Positions 25,724-34,879 of a stretch of 64,000 nucleotides of DNA are shown here, piece after piece. Every line of letters starts with the position of its first letter. The stretch's first letter is position 1. A program made the position numbers and the translations under genes. The stretch is taken from positions 13,838 to 77,837 of the forward strand of contig CAYJGB010000010.1 of assembly GCA_964369405.1 (NCBI GenBank), written 5' to 3'. Origin of the DNA: CAYJFG01 sp964369405 (GTDB lineage Bacteria > Bacillota > Clostridia > Oscillospirales > Acutalibacteraceae). The notes beneath the pieces are model-generated. The model did no database searches and had not been told where the DNA came from. It saw only the letters and a list, made by a program, of their open reading frames with translations.

Positions 25724-27253
25724 ATGAAAAATTTATTCAAAATATTAATAGTTGACGATGAATTTATTATACGTCAAGGTATCAAACATTTATTAGACTG
25801 GGAAGCACACGGCTATGAAATTATTGGCGAGGCAAGCAACGGTAAAGAAGCTTTAGAAATCATTGAGGAAGTTACTCCAGATATTATTCTTACAGATATT
25901 GTAATGCCAGTTATGGACGGCATTGAGCTTACAAAAGAAATTCGTAAGAAAAACAACGATATAAAAATAATTATATTGTCTGGTTATAGCGATTTTGATT
26001 ATGTGAAAAACACATTCCAAAATGGCGCTTCAGATTATTTGTTAAAGCCTACTTTAAACCCAAAAGAATTATTAGAAATATTAGAAAAAGTTCTTAGAAA
26101 TCCTTCTAATATTTTATACAATCTAAATCCTTCTTATAATATCGAAAACATTATAAGCAAATATATTTTAGGTTTTTCTACTACTATAAACACTGTAGAA
26201 ATTGAAGAACAATTCAATTTACCATGTTTTAGATTATTAGGTATTAGTAAAAAAGCTTGCCCAAATGATTTGCATATTATCAATAGTTTTTTTAAAAACG
26301 GCGTATTTGAAATGCTTGGAGTGTATCATCCATACGTTTTAAATGTTAACGACGATATAGCTGTTGTTTTATTTAACTATTCATTAACAGAGGATGCTCC
26401 TCTTATTGGCACTGTTAAAGATGCAATAGATTCTTTAACAACAATAACTTCTTCATTATTCTTTGTTTTAAGCGATATTTTCTACAATTTAGAAAAAATA
26501 AACGAAATTTACAACAATGGTTTTGAAGAACTCGCAAGAAGAAAATTCTACTATAAAAACATTTCATTTTTAACAGCTGATAAATTTATTAACAAACCAA
26601 AACCTATACCATTTAATATTGAAAAATACAACTCATTATTAAATTCATTAGACTTTTTGGAAGCATTAGCTTTATTAAACGATTTTGTTAAAACTAGCTT
26701 AATAATTTATCATACCGAAGAACATATAATAAAGTCTTTTATTCAAAATTCTGTGTATGCGTTAATTACAGAGCTTGAAACCTTTGAACTAGATACAGAA
26801 AGTTTAGGAGATTTAAAATTAACACATTTAAACGAAGTTGAATCATGCGAATACGCAGACGAATTATTAGACAAGTATATGAATATTTCAACTGAGTTAA
26901 ATGAAATAATCCAAAATTATCAAATAAAAATCGACAGTGATATTATGAACAAAATCACTGCATATATGAAAGAGCATTATAACGAGGCAATAAATCTAAA
27001 TCAGATATCTAAGAAATTCAATTTTAGTTATTATTATTTATCCTCATATTTTAGTGCTCACTCAGACGAAGGCTTCAATGAATACTTAAATAAAATCCGT
27101 ATAGATAAAGCTATTGAATTTTTACATGATGCAAAAATTCCAATATCTCAAATCAGTACAATGGTGGGATACTCTGACCATAGTTATTTTTGCAAAGTAT
27201 TTAAAAAGTTTGTGCATACTACTCCTAGCAAGTATAGAAAAGGGTTGAACTAA
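25724..27253 (+). CDS. YesN-type response regulator (receiver plus AraC helix-turn-helix)
   Basis: 509 residues from ATG 25724 (AGGGAG 8 bases ahead; the in-frame GTG at 25715 is part of that site). The N-terminal receiver has ILIVDDEFIIRQG (Asp11, Asp12), the phosphoacceptor Asp58 in IILTDIVMP, and SDYLLKP with the conserved Lys. A long middle region of unknown fold (about 130-400) leads to the AraC-type DNA-binding domain: ITAYMKEHYNEAINLNQISK, FNFSYYYLSSYF, and ISQISTMVGYSDHSYFCKVF. YesN-type regulators control carbohydrate uptake genes. It is followed 4 bases later by the cognate kinase. Confidence 0.93.
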   Translation: MKNLFKILIVDDEFIIRQGIKHLLDWEAHGYEIIGEASNGKEALEIIEEVTPDIILTDIVMPVMDGIELTKEIRKKNNDIKIIILSGYSDFDYVKNTFQNGASDYLLKPTLNPKELLEILEKVLRNPSNILYNLNPSYNIENIISKYILGFSTTINTVEIEEQFNLPCFRLLGISKKACPNDLHIINSFFKNGVFEMLGVYHPYVLNVNDDIAVVLFNYSLTEDAPLIGTVKDAIDSLTTITSSLFFVLSDIFYNLEKINEIYNNGFEELARRKFYYKNISFLTADKFINKPKPIPFNIEKYNSLLNSLDFLEALALLNDFVKTSLIIYHTEEHIIKSFIQNSVYALITELETFELDTESLGDLKLTHLNEVESCEYADELLDKYMNISTELNEIIQNYQIKIDSDIMNKITAYMKEHYNEAINLNQISKKFNFSYYYLSSYFSAHSDEGFNEYLNKIRIDKAIEFLHDAKIPISQISTMVGYSDHSYFCKVFKKFVHTTPSKYRKGLN

Positions 27254-27257
27254 TATT

Positions 27258-29066
27258 ATGATTAATAAAAAAAGCATTAGAAAACTCATCTCTAGTAATA
27301 GTCTTTTTTTAAGAATACTTCTCACAACCATTGTATCTATAATTATATTTTCTTTAATTATTGTTTCTTTATCTATATATATTGCTCAAGCACAATTTAT
27401 AAATGCTTATGCAGTTGCAAACCAAAAAGTATTAACTCAAATTAATTCAGACTATGATAGAATTAATCAAGATATAATAAATGTACTATCTGTTTGTGAC
27501 AATAGTTATTATGTTCACGACTATTTAGTGGGTGATTATAGTTCAGATATCGAAGAAACACAAACAATATATAATATGAAAAACCAATTAACAGAAGCAA
27601 TTAACGCTACAAACAATTTAAATGTTTCTAACTTAATTTTAATAGGAACCAATGGCAATCAATTTATCAATAAAAGAGATGCTTTATTATCAGATGAAAT
27701 TGAAAATTTTATGAAACAAGATTTTATTGCTGAAGTTTATGCAGAGCCAAATAAAGTTAAATTTCAATTTATCGAAAAAGGTTTAACAGATGCTACTAGT
27801 TCTGAACCATGCAATATTGCTGTAAAAGCGTTAGTAGACATAGAAACTGATGAAGTGTATGGAGTAGCTTTAATACTTATGACCGAAGAAGAAGTAAGTA
27901 ATATCTATACAAATCTTATAGATGTGTCTATAAATACGTGTTTTATATTAAATCAAGATGGACTTATAATATCGTCGAACAACAAAACATATTTGAATAC
28001 AATAATACCTGATTTTTACGAAAACGCTGAGCGTTTATATGAATCAGATTCTTTGTTTGAAAACGTTCAATTTAATAATGAAAGTATTTCTATATATTCA
28101 AACAAGATGTCTTTTCCAGATTTTTATCTAATAAGCAGTGTTAATAATACTGTATTATTAAACGATAATTTCGATACAAATATCTTTTTATTAACAATTG
28201 CAATTTGTTTAGTGCTGTTCTCAGTTGTGTTATTTTTTATTATAAGAGCAACTACTCACCCACTATCTAAATTAGCAGAAAAAATGCCAGAAATCGCTAA
28301 TGGAGATTTTTCACAAGGGTATATTGATGTTAGTGGTTCAGGAGAAGTAAAAGAACTTGCACTAGCTTATAATTCCATGCTTGATGGACTAAATGATTAT
28401 GTTAACAGACTAGTATGTTTAGAAGAAGAAAAACGTTTGTCAGAAATTAAGACATTACAAATGCAAATACATCCTCATTTTATGTACAACACACTTACTT
28501 GCATTAAGTTTTTAATATGGCAAAACGATGTTGACAAAAGCATTACAACTTTAGATGCATTTATTCAATTACTACGTAATACAATAAGTGACCAAAGAGA
28601 TATTATTTCGGTAAAAGAGGAAATTGACAACTTAAAAAACTATGTTTATATTCAAACTATTAGAAACGGCGAAAAAGTAAAAGTGACTTATAACATAGAT
28701 GAAAAATGCAATAATTATGCGATACCTAAACTTTTATTACAGCCGTTTGTAGAGAATGCATTTTTCCATGCATTTACAGAGCAAGAGAAAGGTAAGATTA
28801 GCTTGTTTATACGTCAAAAAAATGATGTTATGACCTGTGAAATTATGGATAACGGTAAGGGTATGACGCAAGGTCAAATTGAGGAATTATGGAAAAACAA
28901 AGGTAAATCTTCAAGCGATAAATCACATGGAATAGGCGTTAAAAACGTTAACAATAGAGTACGTTTGATTTATGGTGATGATTATGGAGTAGTAATAAAA
29001 TCTAATTTTAAGGTTGGAACAATTATTACAATTACAATACCTGCTATACCTTTAGAAGATAATTAA
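27258..29066 (+). CDS. YesM-type sensor histidine kinase
   Basis: 602 residues. Transmembrane segments at about 18-42 and 308-332 enclose an extracellular sensor of some 260 residues. A HAMP linker (THPLSKLAEKMPEIANGDFS) follows, then the His_kinase motif MQIHPHFMYNTLTCIKFLIW with the phospho-accepting His, and an HATPase domain with LLQPFVENAFFHAF, DNGKGM and GIGVKNVNNRVRLIYG. This is the LytS/YesM class. It is cotranscribed with yesN; the ribosome binding site is weak. Across the convergent gap lies a solute-binding lipoprotein whose ligand the kinase could sense (inference). Confidence 0.93.
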   Translation: MINKKSIRKLISSNSLFLRILLTTIVSIIIFSLIIVSLSIYIAQAQFINAYAVANQKVLTQINSDYDRINQDIINVLSVCDNSYYVHDYLVGDYSSDIEETQTIYNMKNQLTEAINATNNLNVSNLILIGTNGNQFINKRDALLSDEIENFMKQDFIAEVYAEPNKVKFQFIEKGLTDATSSEPCNIAVKALVDIETDEVYGVALILMTEEEVSNIYTNLIDVSINTCFILNQDGLIISSNNKTYLNTIIPDFYENAERLYESDSLFENVQFNNESISIYSNKMSFPDFYLISSVNNTVLLNDNFDTNIFLLTIAICLVLFSVVLFFIIRATTHPLSKLAEKMPEIANGDFSQGYIDVSGSGEVKELALAYNSMLDGLNDYVNRLVCLEEEKRLSEIKTLQMQIHPHFMYNTLTCIKFLIWQNDVDKSITTLDAFIQLLRNTISDQRDIISVKEEIDNLKNYVYIQTIRNGEKVKVTYNIDEKCNNYAIPKLLLQPFVENAFFHAFTEQEKGKISLFIRQKNDVMTCEIMDNGKGMTQGQIEELWKNKGKSSSDKSHGIGVKNVNNRVRLIYGDDYGVVIKSNFKVGTIITITIPAIPLEDN

Positions 29067-29081
29067 TTTAAATTTAGTGGT

Positions 29082-29234
29082 GGCTGTCGCACTAAGGTTA
29101 ATATTAACAAGTATTTGTAGGGGAGCATTCCATATGCTCCCCATTTTTTGTGAATTAGAAGAATTTTGGGCGAAAATGGATTTCGCCGAACGGACTTGTA
29201 TAATATGACGAACAATTCACTAAATGCGACAGCC
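29082..29234. mobile_element. MITE-like repeat, copy 1
   Basis: A 153-bp non-coding element bounded by perfect 10-bp terminal inverted repeats, GGCTGTCGCA (29082-29091) and TGCGACAGCC (29225-29234). Inside is a 9-bp hairpin GGGGAGCAT / ATGCTCCCC (29120-29142). A diverged second copy lies at 45541-45699. No transposase is encoded. It lies directly after yesM in a convergent gap, so it may also act as a terminator. I see no certain target-site duplication. Confidence 0.75.
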
Positions 29235-29262
29235 CCGTTTTCTTTGTGTATTTATTACAAAA

Positions 29263-29290
29263 AAACAGACATGGCAACCCACATCTGTTT
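29263..29290 (-). terminator. Terminator of the sugar-binding lipoprotein gene
   Basis: AAACAGA / TCTGTTT with inner G-T pairs forms a hairpin (29263-29290), and on the minus strand it is followed by TTTTTTG. It lies about 55 bases past the stop at 29345. Confidence 0.7.
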
Positions 29291-29344
29291 GAATATACTG
29301 TTAAGTTTTACTTTATATAAACCAACTCGTTATATATAATATAT

Positions 29345-30646
29345 TTACAACATTCCCAATGTTTTAGCTCTTTCTTCTGCTTCCCTAAATGCAACTTCCT
29401 TTTCTTTTCCAAGTAATATTTCTTCAAACGCCTGCCCTACTATCTGTTCAATTTCATAAGTATATCTACCGTAATTTACTTCAGGTATATTTTTTGACCA
29501 TTCCATTAAATCATTATAGATATATTGATTATTCAAGAATTCAGATTGAATATCACCGGCATTTGTATCAATTAAGTTAATATTAGAGCTTGCTAAATTA
29601 ATTTCACTTACTAATTTATCTAGTAAATCAGTATCTGTTGCAATTGTTGATTCTAAAAAATCTATTGCAAGTTCTTCACCATCATTGTTATTTGTAACAT
29701 ACCAACTCGAGCCACCAACACTAGTAGCATTAACGCAACTATTATTTTTTTCCAAACATGGCACAGGCGCAACTGCCCATTTCCCACTTTGAGATATATT
29801 TTCTTCCAACGTATTTATTACCCAACTACTATTAATTACTGATACAATTTCTTCATTCAAAAATGCATTTTGAAACGCACTAGTGTCTGATATTATTTTA
29901 ACAATTCCTGAATCAAGCATTTTCATTAAAATATCAACACTTTTACTTAGTGATTCGTTTTCAGAAATATTTACAGTTTTACCGTCATCTTTTACATACC
30001 ACTCACCACAAGATTGCATCATCATTCTTACTAATTCTAAATTAGTAGGGTCTAGTGTTAATAAATATTTTCCAGTCTTTTCTTTAACTGTTTTACCTAT
30101 CTCAATAAATTCATCCCATGTTATATTTTCTAAATCTTTAGCAGTAAATCCACTTTGTTCAATAAAATCTAGTCTATAATATAAGCCAGCAACACCACAG
30201 TCAAAAGGGATACCATATACATCACCTTCATACTCACACGCAGATATCTTACTTGGCACAAAATCATCTGTATCAATTTTATCAGATAAATTTGCTATTC
30301 CATCTGGAAATGTATGTAAAAAATATTGAATTGAATAGTCTTCTAATAAAACAATATCTGGCAAATCATCATCACTACGAATAGATAAGGCTGTTTTAAA
30401 TTTATCTACAATATCACTTAGTAGCATTACCTCTATATTTAAAGAAAAATCTGGATTTTCTTTTTGATATATTTTTTCAGCTTCTCTAATTGCAACATAA
30501 TTAAAACTTTCGTCCCATAACCAGACAGTTAACTCATTTTGATTTTTTTTATTATTCACTTCACCAGAAGTATAGATGCATGATGGCAATAAAATAGATA
30601 TAATTAAGCATAGGACAACAAATAAAACAAGTTTACTTTTAATCAT
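29345..30646 (-). CDS. ABC-transporter solute-binding lipoprotein (sugar type), orphan
   Basis: 433 residues. A lipoprotein signal peptide with lipobox LLPSC (Cys23) anchors it to the outer face of the membrane. The mature part is a family-1 type extracellular solute-binding protein: LTVWLWDESFNYVAIREAEK, DDLPDIVLLED, GDVYGIPFDCGVAGLYYRLD and WAVAPVPCLE, typical of sugar or oligosaccharide binders. No permease or ATPase genes are next to it, so it is an orphan that must share a transporter elsewhere or act as a sensor. It faces the YesN/YesM system, which typically governs such genes. The ligand is unknown. Confidence 0.9.
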   Translation of the reverse strand: MIKSKLVLFVVLCLIISILLPSCIYTSGEVNNKKNQNELTVWLWDESFNYVAIREAEKIYQKENPDFSLNIEVMLLSDIVDKFKTALSIRSDDDLPDIVLLEDYSIQYFLHTFPDGIANLSDKIDTDDFVPSKISACEYEGDVYGIPFDCGVAGLYYRLDFIEQSGFTAKDLENITWDEFIEIGKTVKEKTGKYLLTLDPTNLELVRMMMQSCGEWYVKDDGKTVNISENESLSKSVDILMKMLDSGIVKIISDTSAFQNAFLNEEIVSVINSSWVINTLEENISQSGKWAVAPVPCLEKNNSCVNATSVGGSSWYVTNNNDGEELAIDFLESTIATDTDLLDKLVSEINLASSNINLIDTNAGDIQSEFLNNQYIYNDLMEWSKNIPEVNYGRYTYEIEQIVGQAFEEILLGKEKEVAFREAEERAKTLGML

Positions 30647-30959
30647 TTTAATCCCTTTCCTTATGTAAATTCATCATTTCAAAATAATTATATTTATAAT
30701 CTATAAGTTAACATAATTCTACATCAATATTATAACACACTTTTATTTAATAGTGTTAGAATTAATTTGTTAAATTATATATGTTTTTACTTGATTTATA
30801 TGTTTAATTATAAAAAAAACAATTTTCAGAACTTAAAATTATTGTATATTAATACAATTTTAAAATATATATTAAAATTATAGCAATTTTTTTTTATTTA
30901 TAAAACATTGCTATTTAGCCAATAATAATCTTAACTATTTTTAAAAAGGAGAGTCTACT
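30647..30959. other. Divergent intergenic region
   Basis: About 310 extremely AT-rich bases between the divergently oriented lipoprotein gene and the PPK2 gene. It must hold promoters for both, but I cannot single out convincing ones. No gene, hairpin or repeat of note seen. Confidence 0.5.
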
Positions 30960-31823
30960 ATGAACTACAAACATTTTAAAGTAAGTGGCGAACGTAACAT
31001 CAAGTTATCTGATTTTCAAAAAAATTCAGGTGACGAAAAAAACAAAAAAGAAGAAATAATAACTAAAACAGCGCAAAACCTAATAGAAATATCGCAATTA
31101 CAAGAAAAACTCTATTCAGATGCAAAAGAAGGTTTAATAATTGTGTTGCAAGCAATGGACGCTGCCGGTAAAGACAGCACTATTAAGCATGTTATGAAAG
31201 GTATAAACCCTCAAGGTGTAATGGTTACATCATTTAAAGCTCCGTCATCTCGTGAATTGGCACACGATTTTTTATGGAGAGCCAATGTAGCACTACCAAA
31301 AAGAGGTTATATAGCTATATTTAATCGTTCTTACTATGAAGATGTGCTAGTAGTAAAAGTTAGAAAGTTGTATAAAAACTATCACATAGCTGAAAGATGT
31401 AAAGGTGACGATATAATTAAAAAAAGGTATAAACATATAAAAAATTACGAAGAATATTTGTATGACAGTGGTTATAGAATAGTTAAAATATTTTTAAATG
31501 TTTCTAAAGAAGAGCAAAAAGAAAGATTTTTAGAAAGAATTGATTTAAAGATTAAAAACTGGAAGTTTTCAGAGTCTGATGTTAGAGAGAGAATGTTATG
31601 GGACGATTATCAAGAAGCATATGAAGACGCTATAAATGCAACAGCCACACAAAACAGCCCATGGTATGTAGTGCCTGCTGATGCTAAATGGTATACACGA
31701 TTTATAGTATCTGAGATAATTTTATCATCACTAAAAGATATTGACCCAAAATATCCAAAGCTACCTGAAGATAAACTCAAAAACTTAGCAGAAGAAAGAG
31801 AATTATTAATAAACGAAGATTAA
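30960..31823 (+). CDS. Polyphosphate kinase 2 family protein
   Basis: 287 residues, the one-domain PPK2 form. PPK2 enzymes transfer phosphate from polyphosphate to nucleoside mono- or diphosphates. Visible: Walker A VLQAMDAAGKDSTIKHVMKG, TSFKAPSSRELAHDFLWR, the lid region with FNRSYYEDVLVVKV, and NWKFSESDVRERMLWDDYQE, all diagnostic. The length and LWDDYQEAYE motif resemble the AMP/ADP-phosphorylating class III, though class assignment from sequence alone is uncertain. Ribosome binding site AAAGGAGAG before ATG. Monocistronic, with a terminator. Confidence 0.92.
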   Translation: MNYKHFKVSGERNIKLSDFQKNSGDEKNKKEEIITKTAQNLIEISQLQEKLYSDAKEGLIIVLQAMDAAGKDSTIKHVMKGINPQGVMVTSFKAPSSRELAHDFLWRANVALPKRGYIAIFNRSYYEDVLVVKVRKLYKNYHIAERCKGDDIIKKRYKHIKNYEEYLYDSGYRIVKIFLNVSKEEQKERFLERIDLKIKNWKFSESDVRERMLWDDYQEAYEDAINATATQNSPWYVVPADAKWYTRFIVSEIILSSLKDIDPKYPKLPEDKLKNLAEERELLINED

Positions 31824-31887
31824 TATAACTGTTGATTTAAGAATGATAAAATGTTATATTATGTTATAGATTAGCAAATATATAATT

Positions 31888-31930
31888 AAGCTGATGACTT
31901 TTGTAGTTTTACAAAACATTCAGCTTATTT
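31888..31930 (+). terminator. Terminator of the PPK2 gene
   Basis: AAGCTGA and TCAGCTT pair at the base and CTTTTGT / ACAAAAC further up (31888-31926), followed by ATTTT. It lies about 65 bases past the stop. Confidence 0.65.
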
Positions 31931-31958
31931 TAATTTATTTTTATAGAGAGGTACTTAT

Positions 31959-33155
31959 ATGCTTATATCTATAGCACTTATATTTTTAGTAGGCATTACA
32001 CTTGCAGCAATTTTTGAAAAAATAAAATTACCTAGATAAGTTGGTTTAATCATTACAGGAGTTATTTTAGGCCCATATTTTTTAAATTTAATAGATGATA
32101 GTATTTTAAATCTATCAGCAGATATAAAAGAAATCGCTTTAATTGTTATACTTGTAAAAGCTGGCTTATCTTTAGATTTGCGTGTTTTAAAAAAACTTGG
32201 ACGCCCTGCCATATTAATGGCTTTTATACCGGCAACTTGTGAAATTTTAGGAGTGTATATCTTTGCACCAATTTTATTAGGTGTAACTCATACAGAAGCA
32301 TTAGTCTTAGGTGCAATTATTGCAGCTGTTTCACCTGCTGTTATTGTTACTAAAATGGTATCTTTAATTGACAAAGGTTATGGCGAGAAAAAAGGTATAC
32401 CTCAACTTATAATCGCTGGTTCTTCTGTGGACGGAATTTTTGTTATGGTACTGTTTACTATATTTTTAGGACTCGAGCAAGGTAATGAGTTATCATTACA
32501 TAGCTTTTTGCAAATTCCTACTTCTATAGTATTAGGTCTAGTAGTTGGTATAGCTGTAGGATTTATCATTAACAATATATTTAAAATTTTTCATTTACAA
32601 GATAGTATTAAGTCGCTAATAATTATCGGTATCGCTTGTCTATTCGTTTATCTTGAGAATATTCTTCAAGGAACTATTACATATTCAAGTTTATTATCTA
32701 TAATTACAATGGCATCTATAATCAACTTAAAGCGTCCTAAAGTAGCAGATAGGTTATCAATTAAATTTTCTAAAATATGGATACTTGCAGAAATTATGCT
32801 TTTTGTTCTTATCGGTACAGAAGTAAATATACAATATGCTATAACATCAGGATTTTTACCTGTAGTATTAATAATAATATCTGTATTATTTAGATGCAGC
32901 GGAGTAATGATATCTTTACTTAAAACAAACATATTATTAAGAGAAAGGCTATTTTGTGCTATATCATATATACCAAAAGCAACGGTACAGGCAGCTATTG
33001 GCGGAGTTCCTCTAGCTTTAGGGTTTGCATATGGACAGCTTGCTTTATCATTAGCAGTAGTATCAATTATATTGACAGCACCACTAGGAGCAATATTAAT
33101 AGATAAGACACACAAAAAACTATTATCAGATGATAAAATCGAAATAGACACTTAA
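31959..33155 (+). pseudogene. Cation/proton antiporter, interrupted by one in-frame TAA
   Basis: Read from ATG 31959 (GAGAGG 7 bases ahead) this is a 398-codon membrane protein of the Na+/H+ exchanger (CPA) superfamily with about 12 hydrophobic segments. Codon 27 (32037-32039) is TAA, after MLISIALIFLVGITLAAIFE and KIKLPR. The reading resumes at once with VGLIITGVILGPYFLNL, and family members read PRLVG or PRVVG here, so a Leu TTA to TAA change is the simplest explanation. The frame stays open to 33155, with conserved segments such as KAGLSLDLRVLKKLGRPA and GAIIAAVSPAVI. A re-start would have to use a poor downstream codon (TTG at 32178). Probably a recent nonsense mutation or an assembly error. 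Confidence 0.85.
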
Positions 33156-33225
33156 TCGAAAATTTTAACAAAAAAATATGAATATTTTACATATAATAAA
33201 AAACTCTAAACAAGTCATAATATTA

Positions 33226-33307
33226 TTACAGTGATAAATCAAGAAGTTGACTCACTGTAACGGTCTAACAAAGACCATCTTAAATCGAATAGCAAATACT
33301 ATTTGAT
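33226..33307 (+). other. Three consecutive hairpins ahead of the SASP gene
   Basis: TTACAGTGA / TCACTGTAA (33226-33260), GGTCT / AGACC (33262-33276) and ATCGAATAG / CTATTTGAT (33284-33307, one G-T pair) follow one another with almost no spacing, about 105 bases before the SASP start codon. They lack T tails, so they do not look like terminators. Likely part of a structured 5' untranslated region; unknown family. Confidence 0.6.
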
Positions 33308-33412
33308 GTGAATGTTTTAAATGATATTTTTATTACAAAACTTTAAAAAATGATAGTAAGAAAATATAAATTAAAACTAAACAATATTATGATAATAAAA
33401 GGAGAAATTAAT

Positions 33413-33604
33413 ATGTCTAAAAATAATTCAATAAACGTACCAGAAGCAAAAGAAGCTATGGAAAAATTCAAAATGGAATGTGCAAGTGAAGTAGGCGTTA
33501 ACTTAAAACAAGGTTATAACGGCGATTTAACATCACGTCAAGCAGGTAGCGTTGGCGGACAAATGGTTAAAAAAATGATCGAGTCATACGAAAGAAATAT
33601 GTAA
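33413..33604 (+). CDS. Alpha/beta-type small acid-soluble spore protein
   Basis: 63 residues from ATG 33413 (AAAGGAG 8 bases ahead); upstream in-frame codons are not family-like. It carries the two SASP signatures: the GPR protease cleavage region ECASEVGVNLKQGYNGDLTS and the DNA-contact segment RQAGSVGGQMVKKMIESYE. These proteins coat and protect spore DNA and are degraded at germination. Expression is expected in the forespore (sigma G), but I cannot point to a convincing sigma-G promoter. It shows that the organism makes endospores. Confidence 0.95.
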   Translation: MSKNNSINVPEAKEAMEKFKMECASEVGVNLKQGYNGDLTSRQAGSVGGQMVKKMIESYERNM

Positions 33605-33641
33605 TTTAAGAACAAAATTAAATTTTAATTTCAAAATATTT

Positions 33642-33676
33642 GCTCCTTTATCCAGTAGTGGATAAAGGAGCATTTT
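33642..33676 (+). terminator. Terminator of the SASP gene
   Basis: A perfect 12-bp inverted repeat GCTCCTTTATCC / GGATAAAGGAGC with a 6-base loop, then ATTTTC. It starts 37 bases after the stop. Confidence 0.88.
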
Positions 33677-33711
33677 CAAGTTATTTGTTATGACAAACAA
33701 GTGTAAACTAT

Positions 33712-34089
33712 TTATAATATATTTTCAATTATAGGGTATTCGGCTCTTTTAATAAAAGTTAAGTTTTCTTTTATCATTTCACAACTTATAATATATTCGT
33801 TACTATTTATCTTTAAATGCTCTTTTGCAATTGTAAGTCCCATTCCAATTTCATCTACTGTTTCATGATATAAAAACATATCTAAAATTGGCTTTTTATT
33901 TTCCCAGTTTTCAAACGATTTCTCTGTAAGTAGCCTTGCACTTGCTAAGTTTCCCTCTTTATATTCAATTATCGCTTTGTCAATTTCATCTTTTATTTCA
34001 TTCGTAGAATTATTTATATAGGCTATTTCGAATACACTCAATGAAATAGCAAGCGTTCCTACTATTGCTGTAACTAATAATCTTTTCAT
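33712..34089 (-). CDS. DUF4363 family protein
   Basis: 125 residues: an N-terminal hydrophobic signal or anchor segment (about 4-25), then a helical domain with KDEIDKAIIEYKEGNLASAR and an HxxxE-like stretch (LYHETVDEIG). The length, the single membrane segment and the position directly after a DUF421 gene match DUF4363. The start codon follows the DUF421 stop by 1 base. The pair is widespread in spore-formers; the function is unproven. Confidence 0.82.
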   Translation of the reverse strand: MKRLLVTAIVGTLAISLSVFEIAYINNSTNEIKDEIDKAIIEYKEGNLASARLLTEKSFENWENKKPILDMFLYHETVDEIGMGLTIAKEHLKINSNEYIISCEMIKENLTFIKRAEYPIIENIL

Positions 34090-34090
34090 A

Positions 34091-34762
34091 TTAGTACTCC
34101 TTTAATATAATGTTATAATCTTTTTTTTCATTTAATGTCATTATAAACACATCACTAATCTCTAACTTTTCACTTCTTAACTTTTTATAAATCCACTCTT
34201 CATCTATATTACATATACTCATTGATGCTCTTGATAAAACTCCATCGCTTATAACTACTGCTTGCAATCCATTAAACTCTTCTTTAATGTTTAATTGTTC
34301 GAGTGTAGGAGTGTCTTTTTCTGGTTTTTTTAGTACACTCATTTTACCATTTGTTTCTACTATCGCATACATTACATCTTCTAAGCTAAATACTCCCTCA
34401 AGTCTTAGTTGCTCACACAAGTCTTGAACTGTCATTCTTAGCTTTTTTAACTGCTTTTGGTCAATTGTTCCATTATCAATTACAATCTGGGGTTTTCCAC
34501 ATACAAGTTGTCTAAATTTAAATTTTTTTAGCATAACTATACTTAATACTATTTCAAACAATACTAATATTACTATTGGAATAAACCCACTTAATAGTGG
34601 TTGAGATGTGTTTTGCATGGGAATTGCAGCTATATCTGATATTAACAACGTTACAACAAGCTCAGATGTTTGTAGTTCGCTTATTTGTCTTTTGCCCATA
34701 ATTCTAATGGCTGTTATTATTATCAAATAAAGTAAAATCGTTCTAATAATCGCTATTAACAT
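34091..34762 (-). CDS. DUF421 (YetF-like) membrane protein
   Basis: 223 residues. Three transmembrane helices in the first 80 residues with the family motif RIMGKRQISELQTSELVVTLL, then a cytoplasmic domain with VCGKPQIVIDNG, LKKLRMTVQDLCEQLR, GVFSLEDVMYAIVETNGKMSV, and KLEISDVFIMTL-like end strands. This is the standard DUF421/YetF layout. Several members are spore membrane proteins. Ribosome binding site AAAGGGTGA before ATG. It is divergent from gerA, and the two starts share a short intergenic region of 117 bases. Confidence 0.9.
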   Translation of the reverse strand: MLIAIIRTILLYLIIITAIRIMGKRQISELQTSELVVTLLISDIAAIPMQNTSQPLLSGFIPIVILVLFEIVLSIVMLKKFKFRQLVCGKPQIVIDNGTIDQKQLKKLRMTVQDLCEQLRLEGVFSLEDVMYAIVETNGKMSVLKKPEKDTPTLEQLNIKEEFNGLQAVVISDGVLSRASMSICNIDEEWIYKKLRSEKLEISDVFIMTLNEKKDYNIILKEY

Positions 34763-34879
34763 TTAATCACCCTTTTTAAGTTTCAATTTTATTTTTACTG
34801 GAAATTTATATTTTATACGTATAAATTTACCTTTCTTTGTAAAAATTACTATTAGAAAATTAAAAGGTGGTGTCCAAAA

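Noticed and set aside
31959..32180. Programmed recoding at the antiporter TAA
   Set aside because: There is no slippery sequence, stem-loop or selenocysteine-type context, and TAA is a normal stop for other genes here. Mutation or error is simpler.
32666..33151. A 161-codon minus-strand open frame opposite the antiporter
   Set aside because: It is antisense to well-conserved antiporter segments, without a ribosome binding site or family resemblance.
33156..33412. A sigma-G promoter for the SASP gene
   Set aside because: CATAATA at 33216 resembles a -10 element, but no -35 lies at the right spacing, and a start there would fall inside the first hairpin.
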